Source: Rutpela maculata (taxonomy: Eukaryota > Arthropoda > Insecta > Coleoptera > Cerambycidae). From it: DNA of 64,000 bases. Location: NCBI GenBank assembly GCA_936432065.2, contig OW386293.2, forward strand, positions 48,517,923 to 48,581,922, in the 5' to 3' direction. This document shows, one piece after another, positions 46,000-57,076 of the stretch (position 1 is its first letter; each line of letters begins with the position of its first letter). The notes under the pieces were generated by a model, which saw only the letters and a program-made list of their open reading frames with translations, was not told the origin of the DNA and did not search any database. Both the position numbers and the translations under genes were made by a program.

Positions 46000-46520
46000 T
46001 TTTCGGCACGTTTGGATGTTTTTTTTTTGCATATTCCGGTATTGAGGGAAGGGGTGGTTGCAGCCCCCGAGGGTCGTCAGGATGTCTGATTGCGAAATTT
46101 TATAGGATATATTGAGTTTCCTCAAAAAAAACCTGATCCAACAAGTCCTTACATGCTTAACAACGAAAAATGAAAGAAAAGGGATGGTTTATGCATTTAT
46201 GGATAGCTGGTTAGGGGTGGGAAGCTAAATAATATCAGCATCGTGTTCCCCGCCCTTGAAAACCTGTAGAAAGCAATTATCAGCACGTTTGGATATTTTT
46301 TGTATGTTTCGGTATTGAAGGGGGTCGTTTGAATGTCTGGTTGCGAAATTTTGCAGGACATATTGAGTTTCCTCAAAAAAAATAACCCGATCCGACAAGT
46401 CCTCGCATGCCTAACAACGAAAAATGAAAAAAGGGGTGGTTTTTTGCGTTTAGGGGTAGTTCGAGAGAGGTAGGGGCCGCGCGAGTATCACCATCGTGTT
46501 GGCCGTCCTCGGAAACGGCG
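46000..46520 (+). repeat. two direct copies of a 277-bp repeat
   Basis: Copy 1 starts at ttcggcacgtttggatg (46001) and copy 2 at tcagcacgtttggatat (46279). Shared blocks include gatgtctgattgcgaaattt against aatgtctggttgcgaaattt, acatattgagtttcctcaaa and aacaacgaaaaatga, in the same order. Confidence 0.8.
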
Positions 46521-47400
46521 GGGTAGCCATGTTTTGTCGCTACCCTTGCACTTTTGGGGTTTTAGACTTTTTTTGCAAGTTTCGTATGGACTATAAGTAA
46601 TAGAAAACTAAGTTAGTTAGTTAATTCGGCAATCGTCCCAGAGATGACGCGTGGTGTCAATATCTGGAAATTACAGATAGCCTACTAGAAAGTTACAGAC
46701 AACCTACTAAAAAATTACGAAATGATTGGTCTTGATTTGTCTATTGATGGTAAGCTATAAAAGGTTTATTTGTCGATTATGTTCTATTTCTGCGGTGAAT
46801 TAAATGTGTAGGTGTATACTGTTGATAAATTTGATAATGTTGATAAAGTGTTTTTTGTAAATCTTGAGCGTCTCTTGAATAATACATTAGCACAGCATGT
46901 GTATATTATGTTTAAGTATAGAACCCTGGGATGGCTTCAGAATGGCATTTACCATATCCCTTTGTTTCTAATATGTAGCATGTTTTCCATTTTTCTCAAA
47001 ATATCGATCGGCCATATTTTTTTAACAGCTTTACTACGTTGAATCAAACTTAGTATATATATTCCACTAATGAATGTTAAATTAATTCACCAACATAAAA
47101 GAAAAAATACCAGTTGTTGTTGTAGAACTCTCCAAAATCGTTGAAGAATCGAAAAAGTTGAAGACAGAATCAAAATTCGACTTAGGCAAAAATTTCATTT
47201 AATGACATTTTTAAGAGTCTGCAGAGGCACAGATCAGTCCATAAGCAGCCTTTTGGGTCCTATAAGGCGGTGGAATTGACCAGGTGAAAAGTCGAAGAAA
47301 CACCGTATTTTCACTTAGAAAAATATGTTTTTAGTTCAGGATATGAGAGCGAAAGTATATAATGACAAAGATTTATGAATAATATACTTTTTCAAAGGTA
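46521..47400. other. intron, nothing recognisable
   Basis: A minor two-unit repeat (aaattacagatagcctacta and aaagttacagacaacctact) is near 46670-46710. Otherwise no structure found. Confidence 0.45.
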
Positions 47401-47427
47401 CCACAAATTGGACTTTGAAAAATAATA

Positions 47428-47728
47428 TTTTTGAAAGGGCGTCGAAATTTGGCTCAAGAATCGATTTATCGAAAGTACGCCAAAGTTTCACTGGCAGAAT
47501 AATTTTTCAAAACTGCGTCGAAATTTGGCTTGAGAATCGATTTATCAAAAGTACGCCAAAATTTCACCCGCAGATTAATTTTTCAAAACTGCGTTGAAAT
47601 TTGGCTTGAAAATCGATTTATCAAAAGTACGCCAAAATTTCACTCGCAGATTAATTTTTCAAAACTATGTTGAAATTTGGTTTGAAAATTGATTTTTCAA
47701 AAGTGCGCCAAAATTGGTCTTAAAATAG
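47428..47728 (+). repeat. 75-bp tandem repeat, four copies
   Basis: Unit starts at tttttcaaaactgcgtcgaa are at 47503, 47578 and 47653, with a first diverged unit from about 47428. Shared text is gaaatttggcttgagaatcg and aaagtacgccaaaatttcac. The period is a multiple of three, so a 60-codon frame is kept open by the array (47415-47597) and need not be a gene. Confidence 0.85.
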
Positions 47729-48930
47729 ATTTTTCAAAAGTACCACAAGGTCAGTTTCAAAAAGTTACCACGAAAATATACTTTGAAATATTTTTTATTT
47801 TTTATTCCTCCACCAAAGACATTGACCTTTGATGTACGGTCATTGAAAGCACAGTTCTAAACTATGAGCATAAAATTTTAGCGATGCACTGCATCCAAAA
47901 GGCAAAATAGAAGATTTTGACAAAGCCGGCGTAGTGCCGTTAAGCAAAAATTGATAAAAATCAATGCACATGCACAAGGCCGGTTTCTCGCATAGAAAGA
48001 GTTTGGATTGACTCAGCGGCTCGCAATTTGGTCGAGCGCGTTGAGTGGTTCAGACAAAGCAATGGTAGGAGAGCCAATAGCAGGGCTTTCCAAATGACAA
48101 AGTTACAGAGGAAAACGCCTTGTGCATAAAAAACCAAAAATTCAATTTTGCCTAAAAGAAAATTAAGAGGTACCTAAACCCCTAACGAGGGAATTCATGT
48201 CCAGAGAGAGAGTCATTACCGATCTGTGGTAGTGCAGCTTTGGTCCATTATCCGGCTATCGAAGTGCATCTTATTTCGAACCCGCCTGGGAGGTAGAAGA
48301 ACGGGGTAATACGCGACTGGCGCCCCCCAGAGAAATAAATTGGTGTCGCGTCATTTTGACGCCCGGTAGTGCGTTCTTCTACATTGTCAGGGTCAAATTT
48401 TAGTTTTGAGTGAATTACCCAAAAAGATCATCCTATCAATTTTGTTAATTTTCAATAACGATTGTAAAAATATTTACGTGTCTCCCCACCCGCCCCCTCT
48501 TCTGCAAAAACATCAGTAATATGCATCACATACTTTAATTTTGCAAACATGGATCTACTTTTATGTCTGTTAGAATTTAACTTAAAATACCGCCATCCAT
48601 TGAATTCTAAAACCGAACTCTACCCAAATTTTTTGGAATGCTTTACTGTATTATTTTTAGATTTTCTCTAACAATTTTTGCCATAAAATTTATTGCAAAT
48701 GCCATTTTTATTATTTCTGTTTAACTACAGCATCCAAAAATAACTGGTTAATATTGTACGAGACTTAACTACATTACCACCTATCTTTCCTTAAAAATGT
48801 GAGGTGAAATTAAATTTTTGTGTTCACGAAACGCCCTGTATACCAGCGATTAATATGTACCAATGTTACGAGGAGTGTGCACTTTTGTTACTGATAAGTA
48901 CATCTTTAAGCTAATATATATATTTTTAAG
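47729..48930. other. intron, nothing recognisable
   Basis: A moderately GC-richer stretch lies at about 48180-48400 but no frame, repeat or RNA fold could be supported. Ends with acceptor ttttaag (48924-48930). Confidence 0.4.
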
Positions 48931-49009
48931 GTATCTAAGTATGAACGCCTTGCCAAATCTTATAAATGGAATTGCTGGAGTATTTACCACTGAGGAGCAA
49001 GTGGAGCGG
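48931..49009 (+). CDS. aminopeptidase N, penultimate exon
   Basis: G completes Arg; reading is YLSMNALPNLINGIAGVF then TTEEQVER, ending in phase 0 at CGG before gtaaga. It matches the L-x-x-[LI]-[IL]-x2-[VI]-[AST]-x2-[FV]-x-T-x2-[EQ] segment near the M1 C-terminus. The 79-base exon is flanked by a 10.6-kb intron downstream. Confidence 0.92.
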
Positions 49010-49866
49010 GTAAGACATCTAATAAATTGATATTTTTTTTCATTGCACTATACGTGTAGTTCCGACGAAGTGATTTATGTTGTTCTAGGCATATTTTGTA
49101 AAACCTCTTTCTACGAAAAGTATGTGTCCAAATGAATGAACCTACGATTTTCACCATGTTAAAAATTGCACTGCATAACAAGAATTACAAAATTTCTCTT
49201 TCTGACGGCTGTCTTTTTTTAAATTTAAATTTATAATCCTGTAAAAGAAATTTAAAATTAAACTAAAAATGAACAATTTTGACATTTTATACCATAGGCT
49301 TACATTATGTCACATTTGAAACCCTTTCAGGTTTGGAAAATCATGCACAAAAAGCCACAAGGTAAAAAGAAATATTACAAAATTCCGGTAGTTAAAATGG
49401 GTTACTTGTTGCCAGCAATATAGGTTGTAAAGTTACAAGTGAAGTGGAGAAGTACTGTAAAATAGCATGATTATTTAATCTAAAATTAGCTGTCAATTTA
49501 AGGAATAGGGAAGATGCTCGGGAAGATGCATGAAATTTTAAAATGCTTGAAAAAGTGATTTGCTCTTAATTTCTATTACGGAGAAAACGATTATAACAAA
49601 AGAAATTCAAAATAAAATTTATTTTCCGTAAAATTAATATTTAGATTATGCCGCAATTTGTAAACAAAACCACGTAACTGCAAACGGTTTCTTATTGGCG
49701 TGACGCTCAATGATGTCATGCGTTAGAAAATATACGAGAGGTCAATGGAGCCGGCACGGCATTGTGATAGAGTGGAAGAATATTATTTATTAATCGAACA
49801 AGAACTAATTTTAGTTAAGTGTCACATAATTTTTTTTTTGTTTCCTGACTTTATGTTAATTAAACG
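49010..49866. other. intron, upstream part of transposon fragment
   Basis: The last part before 49867 probably belongs to the transposon fragment that follows (its 5' untranslated side), but this cannot be shown. No other feature is seen. Confidence 0.35.
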
Positions 49867-50022
49867 ATGACCGACAGAGGATTCATGCAAGCCCAGTCGG
49901 ATAATTTGCCCAAAGTATATGCAGTCGTGATGACAGCGTTTTTTGGCAACAATTCTGACTTTATAAGTACAGAAATTAAAGGTGGACAGACGATAATGAC
50001 TTACAAGTTGTACCTTTACTAG
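49867..50022 (+). pseudogene. N-terminal fragment of a transposon-like SWIM/YqaJ-type protein
   Basis: A short ATG frame of 51 codons gives MTDRGFMQAQSDNLPKVYA, then FFGNNSDFISTEIKGG, then stops. This matches my memory of the N-terminus of a multicopy insect protein family with a zinc-binding SWIM-type and YqaJ-like nuclease region. The remainder is absent here. Recognised from motif memory only. Confidence 0.4.
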
Positions 50023-50838
50023 TCCGATTGTTCACGCTGTCTTCTTATTGATATCCACAAAGTTATATGGTGACTTTGTAAAGTTATAATGAAAGGTTAA
50101 ATTGTAATGTGTCTATCAATTACATAAGTATTATACATATTTTTACATTTACATTAAAGTGATCCTCACAACACCATAGAGGCGTTTTCTCCGCCAATTT
50201 GATATTTTTTTAGTGTCCCATTTCATAGCAGTGCACCACTGTTTTCTAACTGAGGAATGTCAAGGGAACACTAAAAAATATTTTTTCGGCAGTTTTTATT
50301 GTAGTACTTTTACATTTAGGCACTACAAATTACACAAAAACAGAACAAACAAGAACTTGGTAAACTAAGTGAGATCATGCAAACAATAAACAGAAAACTG
50401 ACATTTGACAAATCATGACGGCTGACGTCACAGTTACTGGCGCCAAATAACTGTCATTTTTAAATATTCAAATTCTTCACCGAATAAATCTTTTTTTCTC
50501 GCTGTATTAACATTCCAAAAATCGTAAATTTTGCATTTTTATAATTTTTTTTTGATGCTTTATCGATTTTCACAATAAAAAAAATCATGCAACTTCTCTA
50601 TTATGTGAATTTTATAGTACAAACACATTTATTTCTGTGATACGTATGTAAAAATACACATTCCAGAGTTTTTACACTGTTTTCCAAAATTTTTATTATT
50701 TATTATATTTACAGATTTTATGTAAAAATGTCCGTCAAATTTACATCAATATTTAATGTAAATGCATTGTGAATTTACCCTGACTTTTTACAGTGCACGT
50801 TGCTGCACGGAATATTTTGTTCTAATTCATCTGTTTTA
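50023..50838. other. intron, nothing recognisable
   Basis: AT-rich intron; no frame or repeat supported. Confidence 0.4.
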
Positions 50839-51530
50839 CTTCCACATCCAGTGGAAGTATAGTAACGACAAAAAAATTTTTAAAATTTTTTATTGTTCAT
50901 ATAGGCTTAAAATGTCACGAAACGTCGAGATTTTAAGTTTGAGCGAAAAAAATATTTCTGTCTGTCGGTCTGTCTGTAACTTTTTTTGTGCGCACGTTTA
51001 CTCTGGAACCGTTTAAGATATTGACTTGAAATTTGGTGCACATATGTACTTTAACGAGATCTGGAACTACATTATATTTTCATCTTGTTCCGTCGAAGGG
51101 TTGGGTGGTAAATTGGTAAATTTGGAGTAAATGGGTAAATCAAGCAGGTAAAAGTCCATAAAATTGGTATTTAGTATATACAAGAGAAGCTAAAGTCTCA
51201 AAAAAATGTTTGGCATTAGCCACCCCCATTACCACCCCCTCCCCATTATTAAAGGGGATGAATAAAAATTGTAATTTAGTGTATGTACAAGAACCAGAAA
51301 CCTCAAAATATTTTTTCACTTCATACACCCCCACTACCACCCCCCTATCACCCTACCCCACCCTACTACGGATGTGGGGTATCGTTTTATGGGTTTTTGG
51401 GGTAGAGGATTTCAAATATTATATTATTAAAGTTCCATAAACAATTATTTTCACATACGAAGTTTTTTCGTTGTGAGTGACTTGGATAGAGAATCTGGAT
51501 GTGGAAGTAGTGATTCCTTGGGCAGCGGTT
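50839..51530 (+). repeat. dispersed repeat family R, copy 3, with inverted ends
   Basis: Starts acttccacatccag at 50839 and has ctggatgtggaagtag near 51495, then gattccttgggcagcggttt up to 51530. The short inverted CTTCCACATCCAG ends bracket a tgtctgtcggtctg-rich part and C-rich blocks shared with copies at 7020-7800 and 20938-21350. It is the most complete copy. No gene. Confidence 0.78.
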
Positions 51531-52009
51531 TTTTTGTTATTTTCTTGTTATACAATAAAATATACTTTAGTTGCATTTGCGGAAATTTATATTTTGTTTT
51601 AAGTATATATTTTGGCGTGTTATTCATGTACATAGTACACATTACAGTCTACACAGTATATACAATGTATATAGCCCACTATGCATATACAATATGTGGT
51701 ACGTTATTTGTACCACCATGCATTGAACGAGTCAGTTCGCATAGTTCGAACGGTGTATTACTATGTCTGAAAGGGTTAAAAAAGACCTTATCGTTAATAA
51801 TTTTACTGATCAGTAAAAATGATGATCAGAAAAACAATTACAAGGCAATGCACTGAAAACTTTGCTCTTTAATATGTTCCTAAGTTACATTTTATTAAAT
51901 CTCTGATCATAAAATGCATTTCTTTGCTGATTACAAAATTTTAAGTTTCGAGCCTTACTAAAATTATTGAATTGGATGAAAATAAACAAACTTCTTGTAA
52001 GTTTAGATA
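51531..52009. other. intron, nothing recognisable
   Basis: No frame or repeat supported. Confidence 0.4.
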
Positions 52010-52019
52010 AGTCTAAGTA

Positions 52020-52250
52020 CACTGTAAAAAATGAAGGTATATTTACCATCGTTGCGTGTAAAATTCTAATGTAACTTTACCCGCAAAGAGAGCGTAAAAT
52101 TCCATTTACAAGGGAGGATTACCCAAAATATAAGGTAACTTTTTTTACACTCTCTTTGCGAGTAAGTTCCGTGGTGTAAAAAATTGCCCCTTTTCCAGAC
52201 AGGATTTTCTTCTCATAGTAAATTTACCGTCATTGCGTGTAAAATTACAC
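52020..52250. repeat. short inverted and direct repeat cluster
   Basis: The text ccatcgttgcgtgtaaaatt at 52047 recurs as ccgtcattgcgtgtaaaatt near 52228, and cccgcaaagagagcgtaaaa near 52080 is inverted by ttacactctctttgcgagta near 52154. This is a small foldback with direct repeats. Confidence 0.6.
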
Positions 52251-52264
52251 CCATTTGTAATGGA

Positions 52265-52925
52265 ACATTTTAAGGTAAGACTGATCCATCACCTAACCTG
52301 CGTATAGTTTGCGTGAACTTGAAATACGTACTGTATATTGCAGTTCAGATATCTTTTATATTTTTGTGTTTTTTATTTTCTTCATCAAAATCTTTGAAAC
52401 ATTTTGCTCTAAAATTATAATAAAACCTAGTTTATATAAAATACGGCGCACATGATTTACACGCTTCTGACCACCGCCCTGTATGACGCATATGATCCAA
52501 TTTCAATAGGAAGTCTTTTACTATGCTATTTTATATTTGTTCTAAATTCGAAATAGAGATTATCGATTTTAATAGACACTCGTAATCAGCATCGCCCGAC
52601 TGCAACTGTTATTCGTTTCATGATAGTCTTATTAAAAATACCTGAATGATATTTTAAGGTAAAATTGTCATATCATCTAACCTTCATAAAGTTGGTTCCA
52701 ACCTTAGAGACACCGTGTACATCACGGTTTAGATATCTTGTACATATCGATATTTTTCTGTGCTCAATAAAAAACCTCTGTAATATATTGCTCTAAAATT
52801 ATAATATAGCATGGTTTATATAAAAGATGAGAGTTTACATGCCTCTGACGATCGCCCTATATGCCGGATAAGATTCAATTTCAATGGAAGTATTCTACCA
52901 TACTATTTTATGTGTTCCAAAGTGT
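52265..52925 (+). repeat. two direct copies of a roughly 280-bp repeat
   Basis: Copy 1 (52265-52540) and copy 2 (52650-52925) share tattttaaggtaa-type starts, gctctaaaattataata, tggtttatataaaa-type text and tttcaataggaagt against tttcaatggaagta in the same order. Confidence 0.75.
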
Positions 52926-53470
52926 GTTGGTGGTGATCACACTCGGTCACACTGTCTATCATGTACTGGGATCGAGCCTTAGTTCCGACATCGGTAGTGT
53001 CGGTCAGTAATGGATATAGCCTGCGTTTTTTCAAATGTCCTTCCGGGCAGCCTAGGCTTTGGATATGGAGGTTGTCTAATATGTATGGTGTGTTTACGTG
53101 TACTTATGTTTTGTCAGACCAGATTTCTTTCAACTGACAAGGTCCGACCTTGCTACCTGTATATTTCGTAAAATCTCACATTTGCAATTTTAGGACTCCA
53201 GGGCATATTATCTTGTTTACAATCTCGCACCGATCAACTCTTAACATATTTGAACGGTTTTGATTTGCTCGGGCTACAGACATGCCTTTACTTGGTTATG
53301 TTGTAATGTTGAAGAGTATTAGGCAAACGTAGTCTCATTTTCACATGCCGTAACTAAGGTGGTATCCTCCGAAATTTCGCTTATACTCCACTCTCACGGT
53401 GGCCTACATCCAAATTTAAATCAAAGTTTCTGCCACTCGGAATTTTCCTTTTGTTGCACATTTTTGTATA
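52926..53470. other. intron, nothing recognisable
   Basis: No features supported before the mariner element. Confidence 0.4.
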
Positions 53471-55618
53471 CAGTATGTCCCAGGATAGATGTAACAAGAG
53501 GTGTAATGGACCAAACATTTTGGAATTTTGGAATGGTATTTGGAAATTGAGTCCTGCTTGTTGTAAAACTAAAGTATACCAAAAATGACTTCATTTGGTG
53601 TTCTGCAGGGTGTTTTATAAGCAAAATTGTAAAAATCTCCACTAATAAAGTACCTTCATTTTTCAAAATATGAAAAAATTCCACTAAAAGTTATTTAGAA
53701 TGCAATTTTATAGCTCTATACCAAATTTCAGGAACATAAAATGATTTTTTTGATACTTCCCATTTTTTCAATAAATTAGTATTTTATTTTGAACCATTTA
53801 ATTAAAACTGCATAGAAATTATTTTTTGTGAATTAATATTTAAAGTTATGTAGAAGCTAAAAGTAGGCTATGAGAAAAGCAGTGGATACACATTTATCAT
53901 TTATTATTGACATATCTGTCAAACGTAGTCAATATTATCCTTAACTTCTGTTTCAAATTAACGAACCAAGCATAAAAAATTAAGTGAAAATGATACTCAC
54001 AGTGCGTGAAAAAATTTATATTGTGCACTGCTACGGAATTGGCGGAGAAAACTCGCTAAGAGAAGTAGTAAGCCAATTTAATTTGAAATTTCCAAACACT
54101 GCTTTGTCGCGTACTCAGGCTATGAGAATAATTAAAAAGTTTCTGGCTACTGGTAGTGTTCTAAACATGAAAAGAAAAATAAAAGCATATGATGAAGACA
54201 ATGTTGGGGCTATTATAGCTCATGCCTCTGTTATAGAGAATCCTAGGATGCCACTAAGAGAGAGATCAGCTCTTATTAATATTAGCAAGTCTGAACTCCA
54301 AAGAATTTACAAGGCAAAGAAAATTAGGGCATATAAAGCAAATTATAAATATACGCTTGAAGAGGGAGATGACGCCCGTAGGTTAGATTTTTGTTTGACC
54401 ATTGGAGAAAAAATCATGGAAGAGAGATTTTTTCATCATTTCGTAATTTTCTCAGATGAATCCACATTCACAACTAATGGTGTTGTTTCATCTCAGAATT
54501 GTCGGTTTTGGAATTCTGAAAATCCAAATTTTAAAATTCATTGTAGAAGACAATATTATAAAAAAGTGAATGTGTTTTGTGCCGTTTCTTATCACGTTAG
54601 AGTTATTGGACCTTATTTCATTGAGAGAAGGTTAAACCAGCACACTTATTTACAGCTTCTTGAAAAATTCTCTGAAGAACATTTAAATATTTTAAGAGAT
54701 ATGCCTTTAGTTAATTTTCAACATGATGGTTGCCCTGGCCACTCCACAGAGATGGTTAGTCGGTGGTTGAATTTAAATTTTGGAGAAAATTGGATTGCCA
54801 GAAATGGACCGATCAAGTGGCCGGCGAGATCCCCAGACCTATCAATATTGGATTTCTTTTTATGGGGTCGCCTCAAGCAGTTGGTTTACACTGAACCACT
54901 TCCTAACGATGTAGCAGTATTGAAGCAGAGAATTACAAATGCCGTAAACTCCATTCCGTTAGATCATATTGGAAACGTTTTTAAGGACTTCAGGCGAAGG
55001 ATCGAAATGTTATGTGGATGTGAGTGGTAGCTACGTCGAATAATAAAAAAATTGTAAACATTGTTTTGTATTGGTCAATAATTAATTTGTTTGTGAATCT
55101 GTTATGTTTTTGACATTTATTACTTGTTATAATTTTTAAACCTCATTAATCTTCTGTTAGTAATTGTTTCTTGTTTTACAATTAGTTCGATTAACATCAT
55201 ACCTTCTTACATCTCGTATATTCAATTTTTTATTTACCAATAGATACTTTCTGAGATGATTAACATTTGCTCCTACACAACTTTAAATACGAATTCAACT
55301 CTTAATTCGCAAAAAATGGGAAGTTTCAAAAAAATAATTTTATATTCCTGAAATTTGGTACAGAGGTTTAAAATTGCATTCTAAATAACTCTTCTTAGTG
55401 GAATTTTTTCATATTTTATTTTGAAAAATAAAGGTACTTTATTAGTGGTGATTTTTACAACTTTGCTAATAAAACACCCTGTAGAACACCAAATCAAGTC
55501 ATTTTTGGTATACTTTAGTTTTACAACAAGCAGGACTTAATCCCCAAATACCATTCCAAATTTCCAAAATTTTTGGTCTATTACACACCTCTTGTTACTT
55601 CTATCCTGGGACACACTG
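53471..55618 (+). mobile_element. mariner-like DD41D element, apparently intact, 2148 bp
   Basis: Ends cagtatgtcccaggatagat at 53471 and its complement ctatcctgggacacactg to 55618, flanked by TA on both sides (53469-53470, 55619-55620). Inverted repeats are about 305 bases, unusually long for mariner, through acttcccattttttc near 53770 and its complement at 55317. A complete transposase frame occupies 53990-55030. No truncation is visible. Confidence 0.93.
53990..55030 (+). CDS. mariner-like transposase (DD41D), intact
   Basis: From ATG 53990 to TAG 55028-55030: 346 codons, no interruptions; the GTG six bases upstream is not a start. An N-terminal helix-turn-helix (VREKIYIVHCYGI through ALSRTQAMRIIKKF) suits end binding. 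The catalytic triad is D in FSDESTFTTNG, D in FQHDGCPGHS and D in ARSPDLSILDFFLWG, the last two separated by 41 residues. It cuts and rejoins TA-target transposon ends. Spacing matches the sister pseudogene at 5029-6092. An intact frame plus complete ends suggests recent activity, though no expression evidence exists. Confidence 0.93.
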   Translation: MILTVREKIYIVHCYGIGGENSLREVVSQFNLKFPNTALSRTQAMRIIKKFLATGSVLNMKRKIKAYDEDNVGAIIAHASVIENPRMPLRERSALINISKSELQRIYKAKKIRAYKANYKYTLEEGDDARRLDFCLTIGEKIMEERFFHHFVIFSDESTFTTNGVVSSQNCRFWNSENPNFKIHCRRQYYKKVNVFCAVSYHVRVIGPYFIERRLNQHTYLQLLEKFSEEHLNILRDMPLVNFQHDGCPGHSTEMVSRWLNLNFGENWIARNGPIKWPARSPDLSILDFFLWGRLKQLVYTEPLPNDVAVLKQRITNAVNSIPLDHIGNVFKDFRRRIEMLCGCEW

Positions 55619-55702
55619 TATATATAGAACCAGTTTCCACGATATTTAAAATCATTAATAGCAGAATTTTTTTTACAAGTATTTTCCTTTTCTGTTTAAT
55701 GA

Positions 55703-56520
55703 CACAGTCACACAAAAAAATTGTATCCTTATGTATTTGGAGCTGCTGAAACCGAATCCGAAGTCAGGTTGACTCGTTTTTCAACCCTAACCCCAAAAAA
55801 ACACCCCTCCCCCCTCAAAAAATGGTCTATCCGGGGGACCATACCAGTGTATCCTCATGTATTTGGACCCTCTGAAACAGAATCCGAAGTCAGAATTGTT
55901 AGATTCGCTCGTGTTTCACCTTCCAACCTCAAAAAACACCCCCAAATAAAAAAAAACTGGTCTAGCCTGCGGACCAGAGCAGTGTATCCTTATGTTTTTG
56001 GTCCCGCTGAAACCGAATCCGAAGTCCGAATTATCAGATTGGTTCTTTTTCAGTTTTTCAGACCGGTGTATCCTTACCAAATACATAAGGATACACTTAT
56101 ATGGTCGCCGGACAGACCATTTTTTTGGGATTAGCGGTGAGAAATGAGCCAATCTGACAAGTTTGACTCCAGATTCGGTTTTAGCGGGTTCAAATACATA
56201 AGGATACATTGGTCTGGTCTGCAGGCTAGACCAGTTTTTATTTTTATTTTGGGGTGTTCTTTGGGGTTAGGGGTGAAAACCGAGCGAATCTGACAATTAT
56301 GACTTCGGATTCGGTTTCAGAGGGTCCAAATACATAAGAGTACGCTGGTATGGTCCGCCTGACAGATCATTTTTTGAAGGAAGGGTGCTTTTTTGGGGTT
56401 GGGGGTGAAAAACGAGCCAATCTGACAATTCTGACTTCAGATTTGGTTTCAGCGGATCCAAATACTTAAGGATACACTGGTCTGGTCCGCAGACTAGACC
56501 ACTTTTTTGCGTGGCTGTGT
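55703..56520. mobile_element. palindromic family P element, copy 2, modular array
   Basis: Ends gacacagtcacacaaa at about 55702 and ggctgtgtca near 56510. Inside, a module of about 130 bases is present three times forward (gtatccttatgtatttgg at 55723, 55849, 55983) and about three times reversed (56075-56510). The forward frame translates to repeated YPYVFGPAETESEV with charged linkers, open for 137 codons; the reverse strand shows the same module. It is a palindromic satellite-like MITE rather than a proven gene. Confidence 0.8.
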
Positions 56521-57076
56521 CATTTAACAAAAAAAGTAAAATACTTGTAAAAAAAAATTCTGCGATGAATGATTTTATATATCGTGGAAATTGGTTTTAT
56601 ATAGATCAAAAAATGTGTAAAAAAAAATCCGAGTGCCAGCAACTTTGATTTAAGCTTGGTTGTAGGCCACCGTGCTATGTTAATTTTCAAGCACATATTG
56701 CATCCGGTGTTCACTATAGAGGTTAAAACGGATTAGTGAGAGACCACAGTCCATTCCAAAAGTGTTTACCAACTTTATCTTTGTCGGGCAGTGTTGTCGA
56801 TATTCACCAAAGCAGAATATTGTGTATAAAGTAGGCGAGCAATCCATACCAGATGTTTAAATGTTCTCACTTTCAATAGTATGGTCACAGTTTGTCCCAT
56901 TTTACATTATCAGAAGTCTTACGGTATCAGAATCTCTTCTTTAGTACCATGTCCTTTAAGTCTGCCTTCTCAGAAAACATTGGCCAAAGCAGATATTGTT
57001 GAAGCCTAAATTCAGATTTCATCTGCCTTGGCAGCATTGTTTTACTGACATGTGAATTAATGCCAAAAATCTGTAG
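56521..57076. other. intron, nothing recognisable
   Basis: AT-rich sequence; the last 50 bases may be degraded 5' part of the retrotransposon that follows. Confidence 0.4.

Noticed and set aside
45915..46086. Possible exon after ctgcag near 45914 (FVVVGLDPQAHCIYKLN)
   Set aside because: It runs into the 277-bp repeat at 46000, and the exon at 48931 continues the aminopeptidase homology from 45663 in correct phase without it.
47415..47597. 60-aa ORF
   Set aside because: Kept open by the 75-bp tandem array.
48180..48420. Fragment of ribosomal RNA or a GC-rich gene
   Set aside because: I could align it to nothing known and no frame spans it.
53984..53989. GTG start for the mariner transposase
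   Set aside because: An ATG in the same frame follows at 53990 and animal genes rarely start at GTG.
55721..56134. A 137-aa repeat protein gene on the + strand
   Set aside because: The frame comes from a palindromic modular repeat, with mirrored frames on the other strand and no supporting promoter or splice sites.
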